Assembly: GCA_011045955.1 (NCBI GenBank)
Contig: DSBV01000042.1
Location: 1 to 45,160 of the forward strand
Reading direction: 5' to 3'
Source: Bacteroidales bacterium
GTDB taxonomy: Bacteria > Bacteroidota > Bacteroidia > Bacteroidales > Tenuifilaceae
DNA: 45,160 nucleotides
This document shows positions 25,249-34,761 of the stretch, piece by piece (positions within the stretch are counted from its first letter, which is position 1; every line of letters starts with the position of its first letter). A program made the position numbers and the translations under genes. The notes under the pieces were generated by a model. That model saw nothing but the letters and a program-made list of their open reading frames with translations. It had not been told where the DNA came from and did not search any database.

Positions 25249-26925
25249 CTATTTATAGGAGAAAGTGCTACCTCCCAGAAACTCACGTATGATTGAGGTG
25301 GGAGGAACTTCGTGTTCCGATATTGGAGTGAAGTAGCTTAAAAACTTGAGCAACCTTTGGGCCTCATCGTATTCCGGTCGGGTTGGTGGTACCTCTTGGA
25401 TTATTGGCTCAGCAAAGCGTTTGAGAACGCTAAACTCGTAAAGCAGGGCTGAGTTAAACATGACGTTGGCTTCCTCTTGGAAAGGGAATATGTTTCTATC
25501 CTCACCGCGTCGAACGCTTTCCCAGCGGCCAATGGTGTCGAGTGCACTGTATCCACGGTAACGGTAATCTCTTACTATTCGGCGGATTAACCGGTTATCG
25601 GTGGTTGGTATTCGGTTTATTCCATCGATAGAAATTGAGGTTAATGCCGAAACGTAAACCTTAAACTTTTGGTTGTTTGGGATTAGGTGGGTTAATGCTG
25701 GGTTTAGGGCATGAATGCCCTCAATTATTATTACACCATTTGGTTCAATCTTAAGTTTGGTTCCATCAAAAAAGCGTTTACCCTCCTCAAATGAGAACTT
25801 GGGTATTTCCACCTCTTGGCCCTTAAGCAGCCTGACGAGGTCGTTGTTAAAGTACTCAACATCAAGAGCGTCCAAAGCCTCAAAGTCGTAGTTCCCAAAC
25901 TCATCTTTAGGGGTTTTCTCCCTGTCTACAAAATAGTTATCGAGTGAAATGGTGTATGGTTTTAATCCATTTACTTTTAGCTGAATTGCTAAACGCTTGG
26001 CAAATGTGGTTTTGCCTGATGATGATGGTCCGGATATGAGAACTAGCCTCACGGGTTCAGGTTGCTGGTGTATTCTATCGGCTATGTCGGCTACCTTTTT
26101 TTCGTGCAGAGCCTCTGAAATTTTGATTAGTTCACTGGCATTGCCCTTGGCAACTTCTTGGTTAATAGCCCCTACATTCTCAATGCCCAAAATCTCAAGC
26201 CAATCCTTATATTCCTGGAAGATTTCGAACATTTTGTTCTGAATAACTACGTCCTCCACTTCATCGGGTTTGAAACGCTTGGGTACCCTCAGCAGCATTC
26301 CGTCGTAATACTTGGTAAGGTCAAATACCTTTAGGTAGCCCGTTGAAGGGACAAGACTCCCGAAAAAATAATCGGCCATGTCGCCCAGGTAGTAAACCGA
26401 TGTGTAAAGGGTAGGGCGGGTCTCGAATAACCTAGCTTTGTCTTCGTAACCCAATTCTCTGAAAAGTTTTATGGCATCGGATGTTAACACCTTATCGCGC
26501 CTGAACGGCAGGTCTGCCGCCACAATCTCGCGCATTCTATCGCAAATATTAAATATTAGCGGAAGTTCTAACGGTAGGCCGCATCCATCAATTTCGCAGT
26601 AAAACCCTTTTGATACCGAGTGCTCAATTCGGACTTTTGCCCCGGGGACAATCTCGCGAACTGCCTTTTGAAGGAGAAAGAAAAGCGACCGTTGATACAT
26701 TCGCATACCCGCCGGGTGTGTAATATCGATGTACCGGATTGTTTTTGGGGTGTAAATTTCGTACTCCAACTCTTTGAGCTGGTTGTTAACCATTGCCCCC
26801 AGGATCTGGTAATCGGATTTTATTTCGAATATTTTTGAGATTTCCAGAAGTGAGTGTCCGGGAGTTACTCTAACCTTTTGCCTGGTATTCTCAATAACTA
26901 TTTCTACTTCCTTACGCATAGGCAT
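25249..26925 (-). CDS. TGS-domain nucleoside (uridine-type) kinase
   Basis: 558 residues in a fused layout found in Bacteroidota and Firmicutes. Residues 1-65 are a TGS domain like that of threonyl-tRNA synthetase. Residues 65-230 resemble the following tRNA-editing/second additional domain. The C-terminal half is a phosphoribulokinase/uridine kinase domain with P-loop GPSSSGKTT near 296-304. It most likely phosphorylates a nucleoside with ATP or GTP; what the synthetase-like part senses is not known. A stand-alone udk lies 11 kb away, so this is not the sole uridine kinase. The gene follows murI by 26 bases and ends at a terminator. ATGs at 26925 and 26919 are both possible. Confidence 0.85.
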   Translation of the reverse strand: MPMRKEVEIVIENTRQKVRVTPGHSLLEISKIFEIKSDYQILGAMVNNQLKELEYEIYTPKTIRYIDITHPAGMRMYQRSLFFLLQKAVREIVPGAKVRIEHSVSKGFYCEIDGCGLPLELPLIFNICDRMREIVAADLPFRRDKVLTSDAIKLFRELGYEDKARLFETRPTLYTSVYYLGDMADYFFGSLVPSTGYLKVFDLTKYYDGMLLRVPKRFKPDEVEDVVIQNKMFEIFQEYKDWLEILGIENVGAINQEVAKGNASELIKISEALHEKKVADIADRIHQQPEPVRLVLISGPSSSGKTTFAKRLAIQLKVNGLKPYTISLDNYFVDREKTPKDEFGNYDFEALDALDVEYFNNDLVRLLKGQEVEIPKFSFEEGKRFFDGTKLKIEPNGVIIIEGIHALNPALTHLIPNNQKFKVYVSALTSISIDGINRIPTTDNRLIRRIVRDYRYRGYSALDTIGRWESVRRGEDRNIFPFQEEANVMFNSALLYEFSVLKRFAEPIIQEVPPTRPEYDEAQRLLKFLSYFTPISEHEVPPTSIIREFLGGSTFSYK

Positions 26926-26951
26926 TAAATTTTTCTCAAAAGATGTAAAAC

Positions 26952-27770
26952 TTACAGTTTGATGTTGGCAAAGTAAACGTCTTCAACTTTATGATTTTGT
27001 TTAAGGTTTGAAACAACAAGGAATTTTAGCGTACTGGTATTGCTGCTCGAGTAAAACTCAATGTTGATGCTATGAACAAATGGCTCATTACAAAGTAACC
27101 CATGATTTTCGGCTACCCTTTTGGTTTGCAAAGCAACTGCGGGAGCAGGGTCCACAATGGTGATGTGTCCGGGCAGCATTCTTTCCAGCACTGGTTTAAG
27201 GAAAGGGTAATGGGTGCAGCCCAAAACCAGATGGTCGATGTTACAATCAACCATTGGGTCGATGTATCTGTGCAGGAGTTGCTCTGCCTCGGGGGAATTG
27301 GCTTTTCCGGATTCAACAAACTCAACTAACCCTTCGCCCACCTGGTAGCATACGTTTACATCGGTGGCGTACTTTCGGCTGGTTTCGATGTATAACCGAC
27401 CTTTAAAAGTGCCAGCCGTAGCCAAGACCCCAATGCTTTTGGTTTTAGTATTCTGCGATGCGGGTTTAACGGCAGGTTCCATTCCAATAAAAGGTATGCT
27501 GTATGCACCTCGCAGGTAATCTATTGCAGCGGCCGTTGCGGTATTGCATGCCACAACTATAGCCTTGCAACCTTTTGTTATTAGGAAGCGTGTTATCTTA
27601 TCCGATAAGCCGATAATTTCTTCGGCAGGTTTGGAACCGTAAGGGCAATTTGCTGAATCGGCAAAGTAGATGTATTTCTCGTTGGGCATAATCTTAATCA
27701 GTTCAGAGAGTACGGTTAGCCCGCCTGCACCTGAGTCGAAGATTCCTATTGGATTACAATTGCCGCTCAT
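26952..27770 (-). CDS. murI: Glutamate racemase
   Basis: A 272-residue cofactor-free racemase that makes D-glutamate for peptidoglycan. The two catalytic cysteines are present: Cys75 in VVACNTATAA and Cys185 in LGCTHYPFL. The opening GIFDSGAGGLTV holds Asp12, and PYGSKP supplies substrate contacts. The length is normal. It follows two skp/ompH genes and precedes the nucleoside kinase on the minus strand, an order shared by many Bacteroidota. Confidence 0.96.
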   Translation of the reverse strand: MSGNCNPIGIFDSGAGGLTVLSELIKIMPNEKYIYFADSANCPYGSKPAEEIIGLSDKITRFLITKGCKAIVVACNTATAAAIDYLRGAYSIPFIGMEPAVKPASQNTKTKSIGVLATAGTFKGRLYIETSRKYATDVNVCYQVGEGLVEFVESGKANSPEAEQLLHRYIDPMVDCNIDHLVLGCTHYPFLKPVLERMLPGHITIVDPAPAVALQTKRVAENHGLLCNEPFVHSINIEFYSSSNTSTLKFLVVSNLKQNHKVEDVYFANIKL

Positions 27771-27782
27771 TTGTTCTCTAAA

Positions 27783-27821
27783 TAAAATAGGGGTTAAACG
27801 AACAAAGTTCAGTTTACCCCC
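27783..27821 (-). terminator. Possible terminator between skp and murI
   Basis: On the minus strand GGGGGTAAAC and GTTTAACCCC pair with one bulge around a 12-base loop and are followed by TATTTTATTT. The T-run is broken, so it may only attenuate transcription into murI. Confidence 0.4.
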
Positions 27822-27843
27822 TAAATTTAAAGTTATTGTAGGT

Positions 27844-28362
27844 TTACTTGGTAATACCTAACTCTTTCTTAACCAACGGAGTAATATCGATACTCTGTTC
27901 CGAGAAGTAAAGGAGAACCCCTGAACTGGTATCGAAAATGTAAGTAAATCCATTTGCTTTGGCAACTTTCTTTATGGCTTCGTCGGCTTTATCAATTACG
28001 GGTTTCATGGTTTCAGCTTGGTAGCGCTGGTAATCCTGCTCGGCAACCTGCTGGTATTCCTGAGCCCTCTGCTGCATATCGGTGAGTTCCTTTTCTTTCA
28101 TCTCACGTATTGCATCGGTGAAGGTAGCACGCTTTTGCAGGTAATCCTGATACTTCTTATTGAACTCTACCTGAAGTTGCTCAATCTGCTCCTGAAGCGA
28201 TTCGGCATATTTTCTAATTTTAACTTCGGCGCTATCCCTGTCGGGCATGGCTTTAAGTAGTTCCTGGCTGTTAATATGACCAAATTTATAGTTCTGGGCG
28301 TTTACTCCTGAAAAACTAAATGTTAGTAGAGCAACTATTGCTAATCCAAGAATTTTTCTCAT
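27844..28362 (-). CDS. OmpH/Skp-family periplasmic chaperone (copy 2)
   Basis: A 172-residue Skp/OmpH protein. A signal peptide ending near VNAQ is followed by the strand FGHINSQELLKAMPD, a long charged helical hairpin (about 45-130, rich in Gln, Glu and Lys) and the closing strands FTYIFDTSSGVLLYF. Skp forms a trimer with tentacle-like helices that carry unfolded outer-membrane proteins through the periplasm to BamA. It is the second of two skp genes right after bamA. A -7 box upstream may allow separate expression. Confidence 0.88.
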   Translation of the reverse strand: MRKILGLAIVALLTFSFSGVNAQNYKFGHINSQELLKAMPDRDSAEVKIRKYAESLQEQIEQLQVEFNKKYQDYLQKRATFTDAIREMKEKELTDMQQRAQEYQQVAEQDYQRYQAETMKPVIDKADEAIKKVAKANGFTYIFDTSSGVLLYFSEQSIDITPLVKKELGITK

Positions 28363-28384
28363 TGTTTATCGTTTTTAGTTTAAG

Positions 28385-28392
28385 CAAATATA
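28385..28392 (-). promoter_or_regulatory. -7 promoter box before second skp (TATATTTG)
   Basis: TATATTTG on the minus strand matches TAnnTTTG, 22 bases before the ATG of the second skp gene, in the gap between the two copies. Confidence 0.35.
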
Positions 28393-28398
28393 TAAAAA

Positions 28399-28908
28399 TT
28401 ATTTAAAACCTAAGCGTTGGAGAACTTCTTCGCTCTTATCGAATCGTGGGTTGGTGTAAATCATGTTAGGCGAGGCGGCAGCGTCAAAAATAACAGCGTA
28501 ACCCCCTTCAACTGCAATCTCTTTGATTGCATTAAAAACCTGATCCTGTATGGGCTTAACCAGTTCCTCCCGTTTTTTGAAAAGCAACCCGTCGCGGCCA
28601 AAGTACTTCATTTGTAGTTCCTTAACTTGACGCTCTCGGGCTATTATTTCATCCTCACGTTTCTTTTTCATTTCTTCGGTCAAAAGGACTTTTTCGGTTT
28701 GGTAATCCTTGTACATCTTGTCAACCTCGGCATACTTTTCCTCAATTTCTTTCTGGTATTGTTCCGAAAGTTTATCGAGTTGTTCCTGAGCGGCTTTATA
28801 CGATGGTATTTTTTTAAGTATGTACTCAGTATCGACGTAGGCAAATTTTTGAGCCCACGATCCAAGTACAATTGTTAGTGCAGCAATTATCAGAATGGTT
28901 CTTTTCAT
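28399..28908 (-). CDS. OmpH/Skp-family periplasmic chaperone (copy 1)
   Basis: A 169-residue Skp/OmpH protein with signal peptide (cleavage near SWAQ), the opening FAYVDTEYILKKIP, a long coiled-coil helical pair (about 35-115) and the final YAVIFDAAASPNMIY strand segment. It is only moderately similar to the copy just downstream, so this is an old duplication rather than a recent one. Located 72 bases after bamA, it likely delivers clients to the BAM complex. Confidence 0.88.
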   Translation of the reverse strand: MKRTILIIAALTIVLGSWAQKFAYVDTEYILKKIPSYKAAQEQLDKLSEQYQKEIEEKYAEVDKMYKDYQTEKVLLTEEMKKKREDEIIARERQVKELQMKYFGRDGLLFKKREELVKPIQDQVFNAIKEIAVEGGYAVIFDAAASPNMIYTNPRFDKSEEVLQRLGFK

Positions 28909-28980
28909 GGCTATTAGATATTTGGTTCGAGTTAAAGTTACACAATTTATATGCCAGGTTCACGTTTTTAAGCATAGCAA

Positions 28981-31461
28981 TTAAAACGGCATACCAATAA
29001 TAAAGTGGAATTGTCCCTTGTGTGCGTCGGGTCGCCCGGGCACTTTATCGAATCCATAACCCCAGTCAACACCTAACATACCCAGCATGGGGAGGAAAAA
29101 GCGTGCTCCTACCCCGGCTGAGCGGTGAACATTGAAAGGATTAAAATCGCCTGCATTTTGCCATGCATTACCGGCCTCAAGGAATGTAAGCAGGTAAATA
29201 GCTGCCTGTGGCTTTAGTGAAATGGGGTAACGCAACTCAACGGTATACTTATCGTAAAGGTGTGCATTGCCAACCAGACTTTCCCCTACGCGAACGTATG
29301 GAGTAAGTGAGCTATTTTGGTAACCCCTTAAACCAATGGTTTCTTTTCCATAGAGGTTATACCCCGACATGCCATCGCCGCCTAGGTCAAAACCTTCGAA
29401 TGGGGAATGTCCAAGTTTGCTGTTAAAGTATCCCATTACTCCCATTTGGAAATTGGTGTAAAGAACCAGATTTTCAATCAGTGGGATGTACCACTGTATT
29501 CTTCCTGTCCACTTGTGGTACTCAATCCATTTGTACTTTTCCGAGTCCGACATGGGTTTACTGTAGTCCTTGCCGTCAAAAAGGGAGTAGGGCGGGGTAA
29601 TTTGAAGCGATAGCGAAAAGTTTGAGCCGGTACGGGGGTATATCATTTGGTCGGTGGAGTTACGACCCAAGGTTACCTTGTAGCTTAGGTTGTTCGATTG
29701 CCCATCTTTAAAGATAAAGTATCCGGACCAGTTGCTCAGCTTGTAGTTTTGGATTCCCACTTCATTGTAAAGGGTGAAGTAGTCGTCGGGCCATTTCAAA
29801 CGGGTACCTATGCCAACTGAAGCTCCGCTTACCCTAAAGTATTTATCGCTCGACTGGTAGAAGTAACTAACACCACCCGACTGGATAGTTCTGTAAAGCG
29901 AAAATGAGAAGTTGGTTGGTTTATGTCCACCCAGCCAGGGTTCGGTAAATGAGAGGCTAAACGCTTTATAGTATGTTCCGTTGGTCGAAGCTCTGATTGC
30001 TAACGACTGGCTATCGCCCGATGGTACAGGACGCCAGGCGTCTTTATCAAAAATTCTCCGAACCGAGAAGTTTGAAAAACGAATACCCAGGGTTCCCACA
30101 AACATCTTGTTTCCCCATCCCCCGGAAACTTCGAGCTGGTCGTTAGCCTTTTCTTCAACAGAATATTTTAGGTCAACAGTACCATCGGCCTGATTGGGTA
30201 TGGGATCGATTCCTAACTTCTCGGGATCAAAATGGCCCATCTGGCCAAGTTCTCTTAGGGTACGGGTGATTTCGGATTTGCTGAAAAGGTAGCCCGGCTT
30301 CGACCATATTTCACGTCGAATTACATGCTCGTTGGTTTTGGTATTGCCGGTAATTATCACCCTGTTCACAGTTGCCTGATCTCCTTCGTAGATTCGCATT
30401 TCTAAGTCAACAGAATCGTTTTGAATCCGAACCTCAACAGGCTCAAGATGGAAGAATAGGTATCCATCGTCCATGTAGATGGTTGAGATTGAGTTTTCAT
30501 CGGTAAAAAGGCGTTTTTCAAGTAAACTTTTATCGTACACATCGCCCTTTTTCATCCCCAGAACGGCAGTAAGTGCCTCGGCAGGCAATTTGGTGTTGCC
30601 TACCCACTCAATATTGCGGATGTGGTACTGCGCCCCTTCATATATTTTAAAGTGGATGCCAATTCTTTTGGGGTTGATGGTATAGATGGAATCGCTTAGT
30701 ATCTTGAAATCGCGGTATCCATGTTCATTGTAGAAAGCTACCAGGTTATCTATACTTTCATCGTAGTCGGCTTCAATGAACTTAGCCGATTTGAAGATAT
30801 TCAGGTCGCGACGATGAATCTTTTTAAGTGCTCTGCGCAAGCGGGCTTGGCTATATGCCTTATTCCCTTCAAAACTTATTTCACCAATTTTCACCCTGTC
30901 GTTCTTTTGGATATTGAAGGTTAGCCTTGTTCCGTTGCTTATTAAGGTGTCGTTTTCCTGCACTGGATTTACCTCAACGTTCAGGAACCCTTTTGCTCTG
31001 TAATGCTTCTTAATAATATGAATGCTATTTTCCAGTGTGGCTTGAGTTAACTGGGAGCCGCTTCGGAGTTTAAGCTTATCTTTCAAATCGTCGGCCTCAC
31101 CTTTACGGATACCCGTAAAGTTCACCGTGGTAAGGCGGGGTTGCTCCGTAAGGCAGATTTCCAAGTAAATATTGTCGCCATCAATACGGGAGGCTTTAAT
31201 ATCTACTTTAGAAAAAAGTCCTTGGCCCCATAGCTTTTTAACTGCTTTGGTAATAGCCTCACCCGGAACCTGAATGGTGTCGCCAATACTAATGGCGGTC
31301 ATGGAGATTAATACATCAGGATTTAGAAACTTTACACCCGATACAGTTATCTCCTTAACACAATATCTTTTTGGAAGTTCGTAGCTACACGGTTTTTCCT
31401 GGGCAAATGCTGATACCCCTATAAAGAACATGGCAAGTGCCAGAAGCCTAAATCTCATCAT
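28981..31461 (-). CDS. bamA: Outer membrane protein assembly factor BamA
   Basis: 826 residues with a signal peptide (FIGVSAFAQ). About residues 30-450 form the POTRA region, with repeated patterns such as VKEITVSGVKFLNPDVL, LTTVNFTGIRKGEADDL, IGEISFEGNKAYSQARLRRAL and VNRVIITGNTKTNEHVIRREI. The remainder is a 16-strand barrel ending in phenylalanine (FHFIIGMPF). The conserved barrel segment with RGYQNSSL corresponds to the VRGF/Y motif of loop 6. It is the central catalyst of outer-membrane protein insertion. The gene lies between uppS and two skp genes, the typical Bacteroidota order. Confidence 0.96.
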   Translation of the reverse strand: MMRFRLLALAMFFIGVSAFAQEKPCSYELPKRYCVKEITVSGVKFLNPDVLISMTAISIGDTIQVPGEAITKAVKKLWGQGLFSKVDIKASRIDGDNIYLEICLTEQPRLTTVNFTGIRKGEADDLKDKLKLRSGSQLTQATLENSIHIIKKHYRAKGFLNVEVNPVQENDTLISNGTRLTFNIQKNDRVKIGEISFEGNKAYSQARLRRALKKIHRRDLNIFKSAKFIEADYDESIDNLVAFYNEHGYRDFKILSDSIYTINPKRIGIHFKIYEGAQYHIRNIEWVGNTKLPAEALTAVLGMKKGDVYDKSLLEKRLFTDENSISTIYMDDGYLFFHLEPVEVRIQNDSVDLEMRIYEGDQATVNRVIITGNTKTNEHVIRREIWSKPGYLFSKSEITRTLRELGQMGHFDPEKLGIDPIPNQADGTVDLKYSVEEKANDQLEVSGGWGNKMFVGTLGIRFSNFSVRRIFDKDAWRPVPSGDSQSLAIRASTNGTYYKAFSLSFTEPWLGGHKPTNFSFSLYRTIQSGGVSYFYQSSDKYFRVSGASVGIGTRLKWPDDYFTLYNEVGIQNYKLSNWSGYFIFKDGQSNNLSYKVTLGRNSTDQMIYPRTGSNFSLSLQITPPYSLFDGKDYSKPMSDSEKYKWIEYHKWTGRIQWYIPLIENLVLYTNFQMGVMGYFNSKLGHSPFEGFDLGGDGMSGYNLYGKETIGLRGYQNSSLTPYVRVGESLVGNAHLYDKYTVELRYPISLKPQAAIYLLTFLEAGNAWQNAGDFNPFNVHRSAGVGARFFLPMLGMLGVDWGYGFDKVPGRPDAHKGQFHFIIGMPF

Positions 31462-31527
31462 ATCAAATCAGTTACTCTTAAATTTTGACGCGTAAAATTA
31501 GTATAATTTCCTATGTTATAAAGTTAA

Positions 31528-31555
31528 ATGCCGAAAGTATTGTAACCTTCGGCAT
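31528..31555 (-). terminator. Hairpin between uppS and bamA
   Basis: ATGCCGAA (31528-31535) and TTCGGCAT (31548-31555) form a perfect 8-bp stem. On the minus strand it is followed by TTTAACTTT, a weak T-tract. It could terminate the CBS-nadK-uppS transcript in part, or regulate bamA. Confidence 0.45.
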
Positions 31556-31612
31556 CAAAAATATGATTTTATGTAGCCAATCTCCAATAACTACTGTTAA
31601 AAATTACGAACG

Positions 31613-32350
31613 TTATATCTGCTCACTGGTTTTACCAAACCGGCGTTCGCGTTTCTGGTAGTCAACTATTGCTTCAAAGAAATCCTCTTTGGTAAAATCG
31701 GGCCAAAGAACCGGGGTAAAGTAAAGTTCGGTATAGGCCAATTGCCATAGCAGGAAATTGCTGAGCCTTAACTCTCCGCTAGTCCGTATGAGCAAGGCCG
31801 GGTCAGGAATATTGGCTGTGTATAGATAGTTCGATATGGTTTCGGGTGTAATTTGCTCGGCTGACATTTTACCTTGTTGGGCGTCAGCAGCAATTTTTTT
31901 CACAGTTTCAGTAATCTCATGGCGTGAGCCATAGTTAAGCGCGAGTATGGTTGTGATAGTTTTGCAGTCGGCCGTGCGTGCAATAACATCGTTGAGTTTA
32001 CGCTGAACACTCGGGGGTAACATGGAGCGGTCGCCAATGGTCAATACGCGAATCCCATTTTTAAGCAGCGTTTCCATTTCGGAGTTTATGGTATCCATCA
32101 GCAAGCCCATAAGGGCATCTACCTCCGATTTGGGGCGGTTCCAGTTCTCAGTGGAGAAGGCATAAAGGGTGAGATACTTGACCCCGATTTTGCTTGCGGC
32201 CTCGGTGGCAGCCTTAACCGCTTTCACACCGTTTTTATGTCCAAAAATACGCTGGTTACCACGTTGCTTTGCCCATCGGCCATTCCCGTCCATAATAATG
32301 GCAACGTGTTCAGGGACTCTGCTCCTGTCAATTTTATCAATTAGCGACAT
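31613..32350 (-). CDS. uppS: Undecaprenyl diphosphate synthase (isoprenyl transferase)
   Basis: A 245-residue cis-prenyltransferase. It extends farnesyl diphosphate with isopentenyl units to the C55 lipid carrier used for peptidoglycan and O-antigen. The signature [14 protein letters not shown] contains catalytic Asp21. The later motifs are [20 protein letters not shown] and [23 protein letters not shown]. It starts 4 bases after the PorG-like gene, so the two are co-translated from one transcript. Confidence 0.97.
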   Translation of the reverse strand: MSLIDKIDRSRVPEHVAIIMDGNGRWAKQRGNQRIFGHKNGVKAVKAATEAASKIGVKYLTLYAFSTENWNRPKSEVDALMGLLMDTINSEMETLLKNGIRVLTIGDRSMLPPSVQRKLNDVIARTADCKTITTILALNYGSRHEITETVKKIAADAQQGKMSAEQITPETISNYLYTANIPDPALLIRTSGELRLSNFLLWQLAYTELYFTPVLWPDFTKEDFFEAIVDYQKRERRFGKTSEQI

Positions 32351-32354
32351 GATC

Positions 32355-33005
32355 CTATCTGTATGCGGGGCAAATATAGCTGTTATTTGGGATACGATAG
32401 GTATAAATCAATCCAATAAATGAGAACCAATCGTTGTTATGTAGAAAAGGTTTGCGTCCATCGTCGGGGCTGCTGTAATCGTCTATTTTATCGGTAAAGG
32501 TTTTATGAAACCTCCATTCCATAGCAAAGGTGTGCCTTAGGCCGGGTGTAAATTTTAAACCTACGCCAAAAGGGATGTGAATAATAAGCGAGGTGCCCAT
32601 TTGTGCTATACCAACACCAGCATTTACATATGGCGAGAGGTTTGCTTTACGGGTGTTGGTTGGGTTTATGGAGTAGAAGTTAAACTCACCCATCGCTTCG
32701 GCTCCAATTATGTTTTTTGAAAAGTTAATGCTTGGGTCAGGAATTATGCTGGCTGAAGAGGATGTTCCGCTTACTGTGGCGTAAATAGCTGATGCCCTAA
32801 TGGAGTAGTTGTGATTAATATTATACCGGAAAATTACTCCCATTGCAAACGAAGGGCTATAGAGTGGCCTTGCCTCGTTAAACTCACCGTAGTAATATGT
32901 AGTTCCTGCCTGTATGCCAAAATCACGTTTATCCTGAGCGTTTACAATAAATTGATTCATGCCAATCAGGATAACTAAGAGCAAGATTCGACGTGTTGTA
33001 TTCAT
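32355..33005 (-). CDS. porG: PorG-like (DUF6089-type) outer-membrane beta-barrel protein
   Basis: 216 residues with a signal peptide (MNQFIVNAQ) and an eight-strand-like barrel. The end pattern [33 protein letters not shown] is characteristic of the DUF6089 family. In Porphyromonas gingivalis the family member PorG is a type IX secretion component encoded next to uppS and bamA, and this gene is also immediately before uppS. The name therefore rests on family and synteny and is an inference. Its ATG overlaps the TAA of the preceding barrel gene by one base (TAATG), implying translational coupling. Confidence 0.65.
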   Translation of the reverse strand: MNTTRRILLLVILIGMNQFIVNAQDKRDFGIQAGTTYYYGEFNEARPLYSPSFAMGVIFRYNINHNYSIRASAIYATVSGTSSSASIIPDPSINFSKNIIGAEAMGEFNFYSINPTNTRKANLSPYVNAGVGIAQMGTSLIIHIPFGVGLKFTPGLRHTFAMEWRFHKTFTDKIDDYSSPDDGRKPFLHNNDWFSFIGLIYTYRIPNNSYICPAYR

Positions 33006-33802
33006 TAAAACTGCAAAAATGATCGTTTAAGTAATTTTTGGTAAGGAATTTTGTAGTAAACGTTAAAGTTTATGGTGTAGTACATGTCGTTATAGTTTGA
33101 GTTAACTGAAGAAAAAGCGTCGAGGTAATCGGTGGCCACGTAACGGGCTCCAAGTTCAACCCCTATCTGAAAACGAGGATAAAACTCATACTTTGCTCCT
33201 ACACCAACAGGTATTACCAGCGTAAAATACTTTGAATCGTCAACCTCGGGTTTAGGGGATTCCAGTGGTGAAGTTCTGGATAGCAGTTTCTCATTAGGTG
33301 TTGCGCTGAAAAACAAACCACCGGCACCTGCAAATACGTAAAGGCTAAATGGCTTATTGATATGGCGCAAGCCGCCCCTAAGGTCCATAATGCGGTAGTA
33401 GTAATTCTGTTGGCTCTCGGGAATTATGTAGTAAATACCTTTAAGGGTTAACTCGGAATAAAAAGTGGAAAACCTATAATCCCTGGAGCTGTAGTATGAA
33501 CCATTGTCGGTATTTCCAAGAAAACCTGTATTGAGGCTTGCTTGAGCCGATATGAATGGATTAACCTTAAAACCAATCCCTCCGCCAACGCCCCCGCGTA
33601 AGGCTCTAATTCTAATATCCTTAATACTGGTAATAAAATTGGAGTTTGGTGAGTTGCCAATATCGCCAAAATAGTGGTTAACGGGCACACCAATATAAAC
33701 CTCTAAGCGGTTTTGCTTCCAGGTTTGGGCATGTAAAACCGAGCCTGACAATAACCCCACCATCAAATAAATTACCTTGCGCGTGGAAAAAAAATTTATC
33801 AT
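33005..33802 (-). CDS. Outer-membrane beta-barrel protein, related to its PorG-like neighbour
   Basis: 265 residues from the ATG at 33802; the longer frame would start at a TTG. A signal peptide ends near VLHAQ. The rest is barrel-like, with FGDIGNSPNSNF near the start and, near the end, IPVGVGAKYEFYPRFQIGVELGARYVATDYLDAF, the same layout as the DUF6089-type neighbour. So two related barrels lie in tandem, coupled by a one-base overlap. The role could be in type IX secretion or envelope structure; the sequence does not decide. Confidence 0.7.
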   Translation of the reverse strand: MINFFSTRKVIYLMVGLLSGSVLHAQTWKQNRLEVYIGVPVNHYFGDIGNSPNSNFITSIKDIRIRALRGGVGGGIGFKVNPFISAQASLNTGFLGNTDNGSYYSSRDYRFSTFYSELTLKGIYYIIPESQQNYYYRIMDLRGGLRHINKPFSLYVFAGAGGLFFSATPNEKLLSRTSPLESPKPEVDDSKYFTLVIPVGVGAKYEFYPRFQIGVELGARYVATDYLDAFSSVNSNYNDMYYTINFNVYYKIPYQKLLKRSFLQF

Positions 33803-33881
33803 CAGCCTCAAATAATAATATAGTAAGTGTTTACTGTATCTTTTTTAAACGAGTTGAATACAATTTTGTTTCAACCACTTA

Positions 33882-34757
33882 TCAGTTTCTTTTGTCCATA
33901 CCCCAAAGTAACTTGTTACGAATGGTTCTGTAAAAGGTTGTCCCTTTTAAGCAGACGACATTGGCATTGAAGGGTGCTTTTTTGAGCATTAACTTTACTG
34001 GCTGTGGTATTCTAATGTTTCTGGAATCAAGCGAAACTATCAACTCTTCGTCTCTTCCTGAGACTTCAAGTTCTATCAGGCTGTCGTCGGGAATTACGAG
34101 GGGACGGACGGTTAAATGGTGAGGGGCAATTGCCGAAAGCACAAACGCCGAAAGGTTTGGAGTAAGTATAGGGCCTCCAACGCTGAGCGAGTATGCTGTT
34201 GAGCCAGTAGGTGTGGCAATTATTAACCCGTCGGCCCAGTATGTGCTGAGGTAATCGCCGTTTATGTATGTTTTAACATGGAGTAGCCCAGAAATGGAGT
34301 TGCGGACAACCATATCGTTAAGGGCATAAGGGAATGGGTCGAAAAGCCTACTGTCGCTAATAAACTGGAGCATACTTCGTTTTTCAATGGTGTACTTTGA
34401 GGCCATCAGTAAATCAATGGAGTTGCCTATCTCTGGGATTGATGTTGTGGCTAGAAAGCCTAACCGTCCTAAATTTATCCCCATTATGGGTATGCCTAAA
34501 TCTTGCACTAGGGCTATAGAATCAAGAAAGGTGCCGTCGCCCCCCAGGCTAATAATTATATCGGTTTCCTTTAAATCTTGAGTGGTACTAAATGTGCCGC
34601 TAATATTTGGAGTGTACAATAGGTTTGATTTAATGTAATCGAGTAAGGGAAGATAAATCAAAACATTAACCCGGTATTTCTCGAGTGCTGCAAAAAGATT
34701 TCGGGTTGCCTCGGCAAATTCTGCATCTATTCTTTTTCCGTAAACTGCTATGGTCAT
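33882..34757 (-). CDS. nadK: NAD kinase
   Basis: A 291-residue ATP-NAD kinase that makes NADP. The family motif GGDGT is at residues 72-76, followed by GINLGRLGFLA, the NDMVVR segment, and the glycine-rich GLIIATPTGSTAYSLSVGGPI. Length and motifs are complete. It begins 4 bases after the CBS-domain gene, facing away from pdxJ, an arrangement widespread in Bacteroidota. Confidence 0.97.
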   Translation of the reverse strand: MTIAVYGKRIDAEFAEATRNLFAALEKYRVNVLIYLPLLDYIKSNLLYTPNISGTFSTTQDLKETDIIISLGGDGTFLDSIALVQDLGIPIMGINLGRLGFLATTSIPEIGNSIDLLMASKYTIEKRSMLQFISDSRLFDPFPYALNDMVVRNSISGLLHVKTYINGDYLSTYWADGLIIATPTGSTAYSLSVGGPILTPNLSAFVLSAIAPHHLTVRPLVIPDDSLIELEVSGRDEELIVSLDSRNIRIPQPVKLMLKKAPFNANVVCLKGTTFYRTIRNKLLWGMDKRN

Positions 34758-34761
34758 TTGC

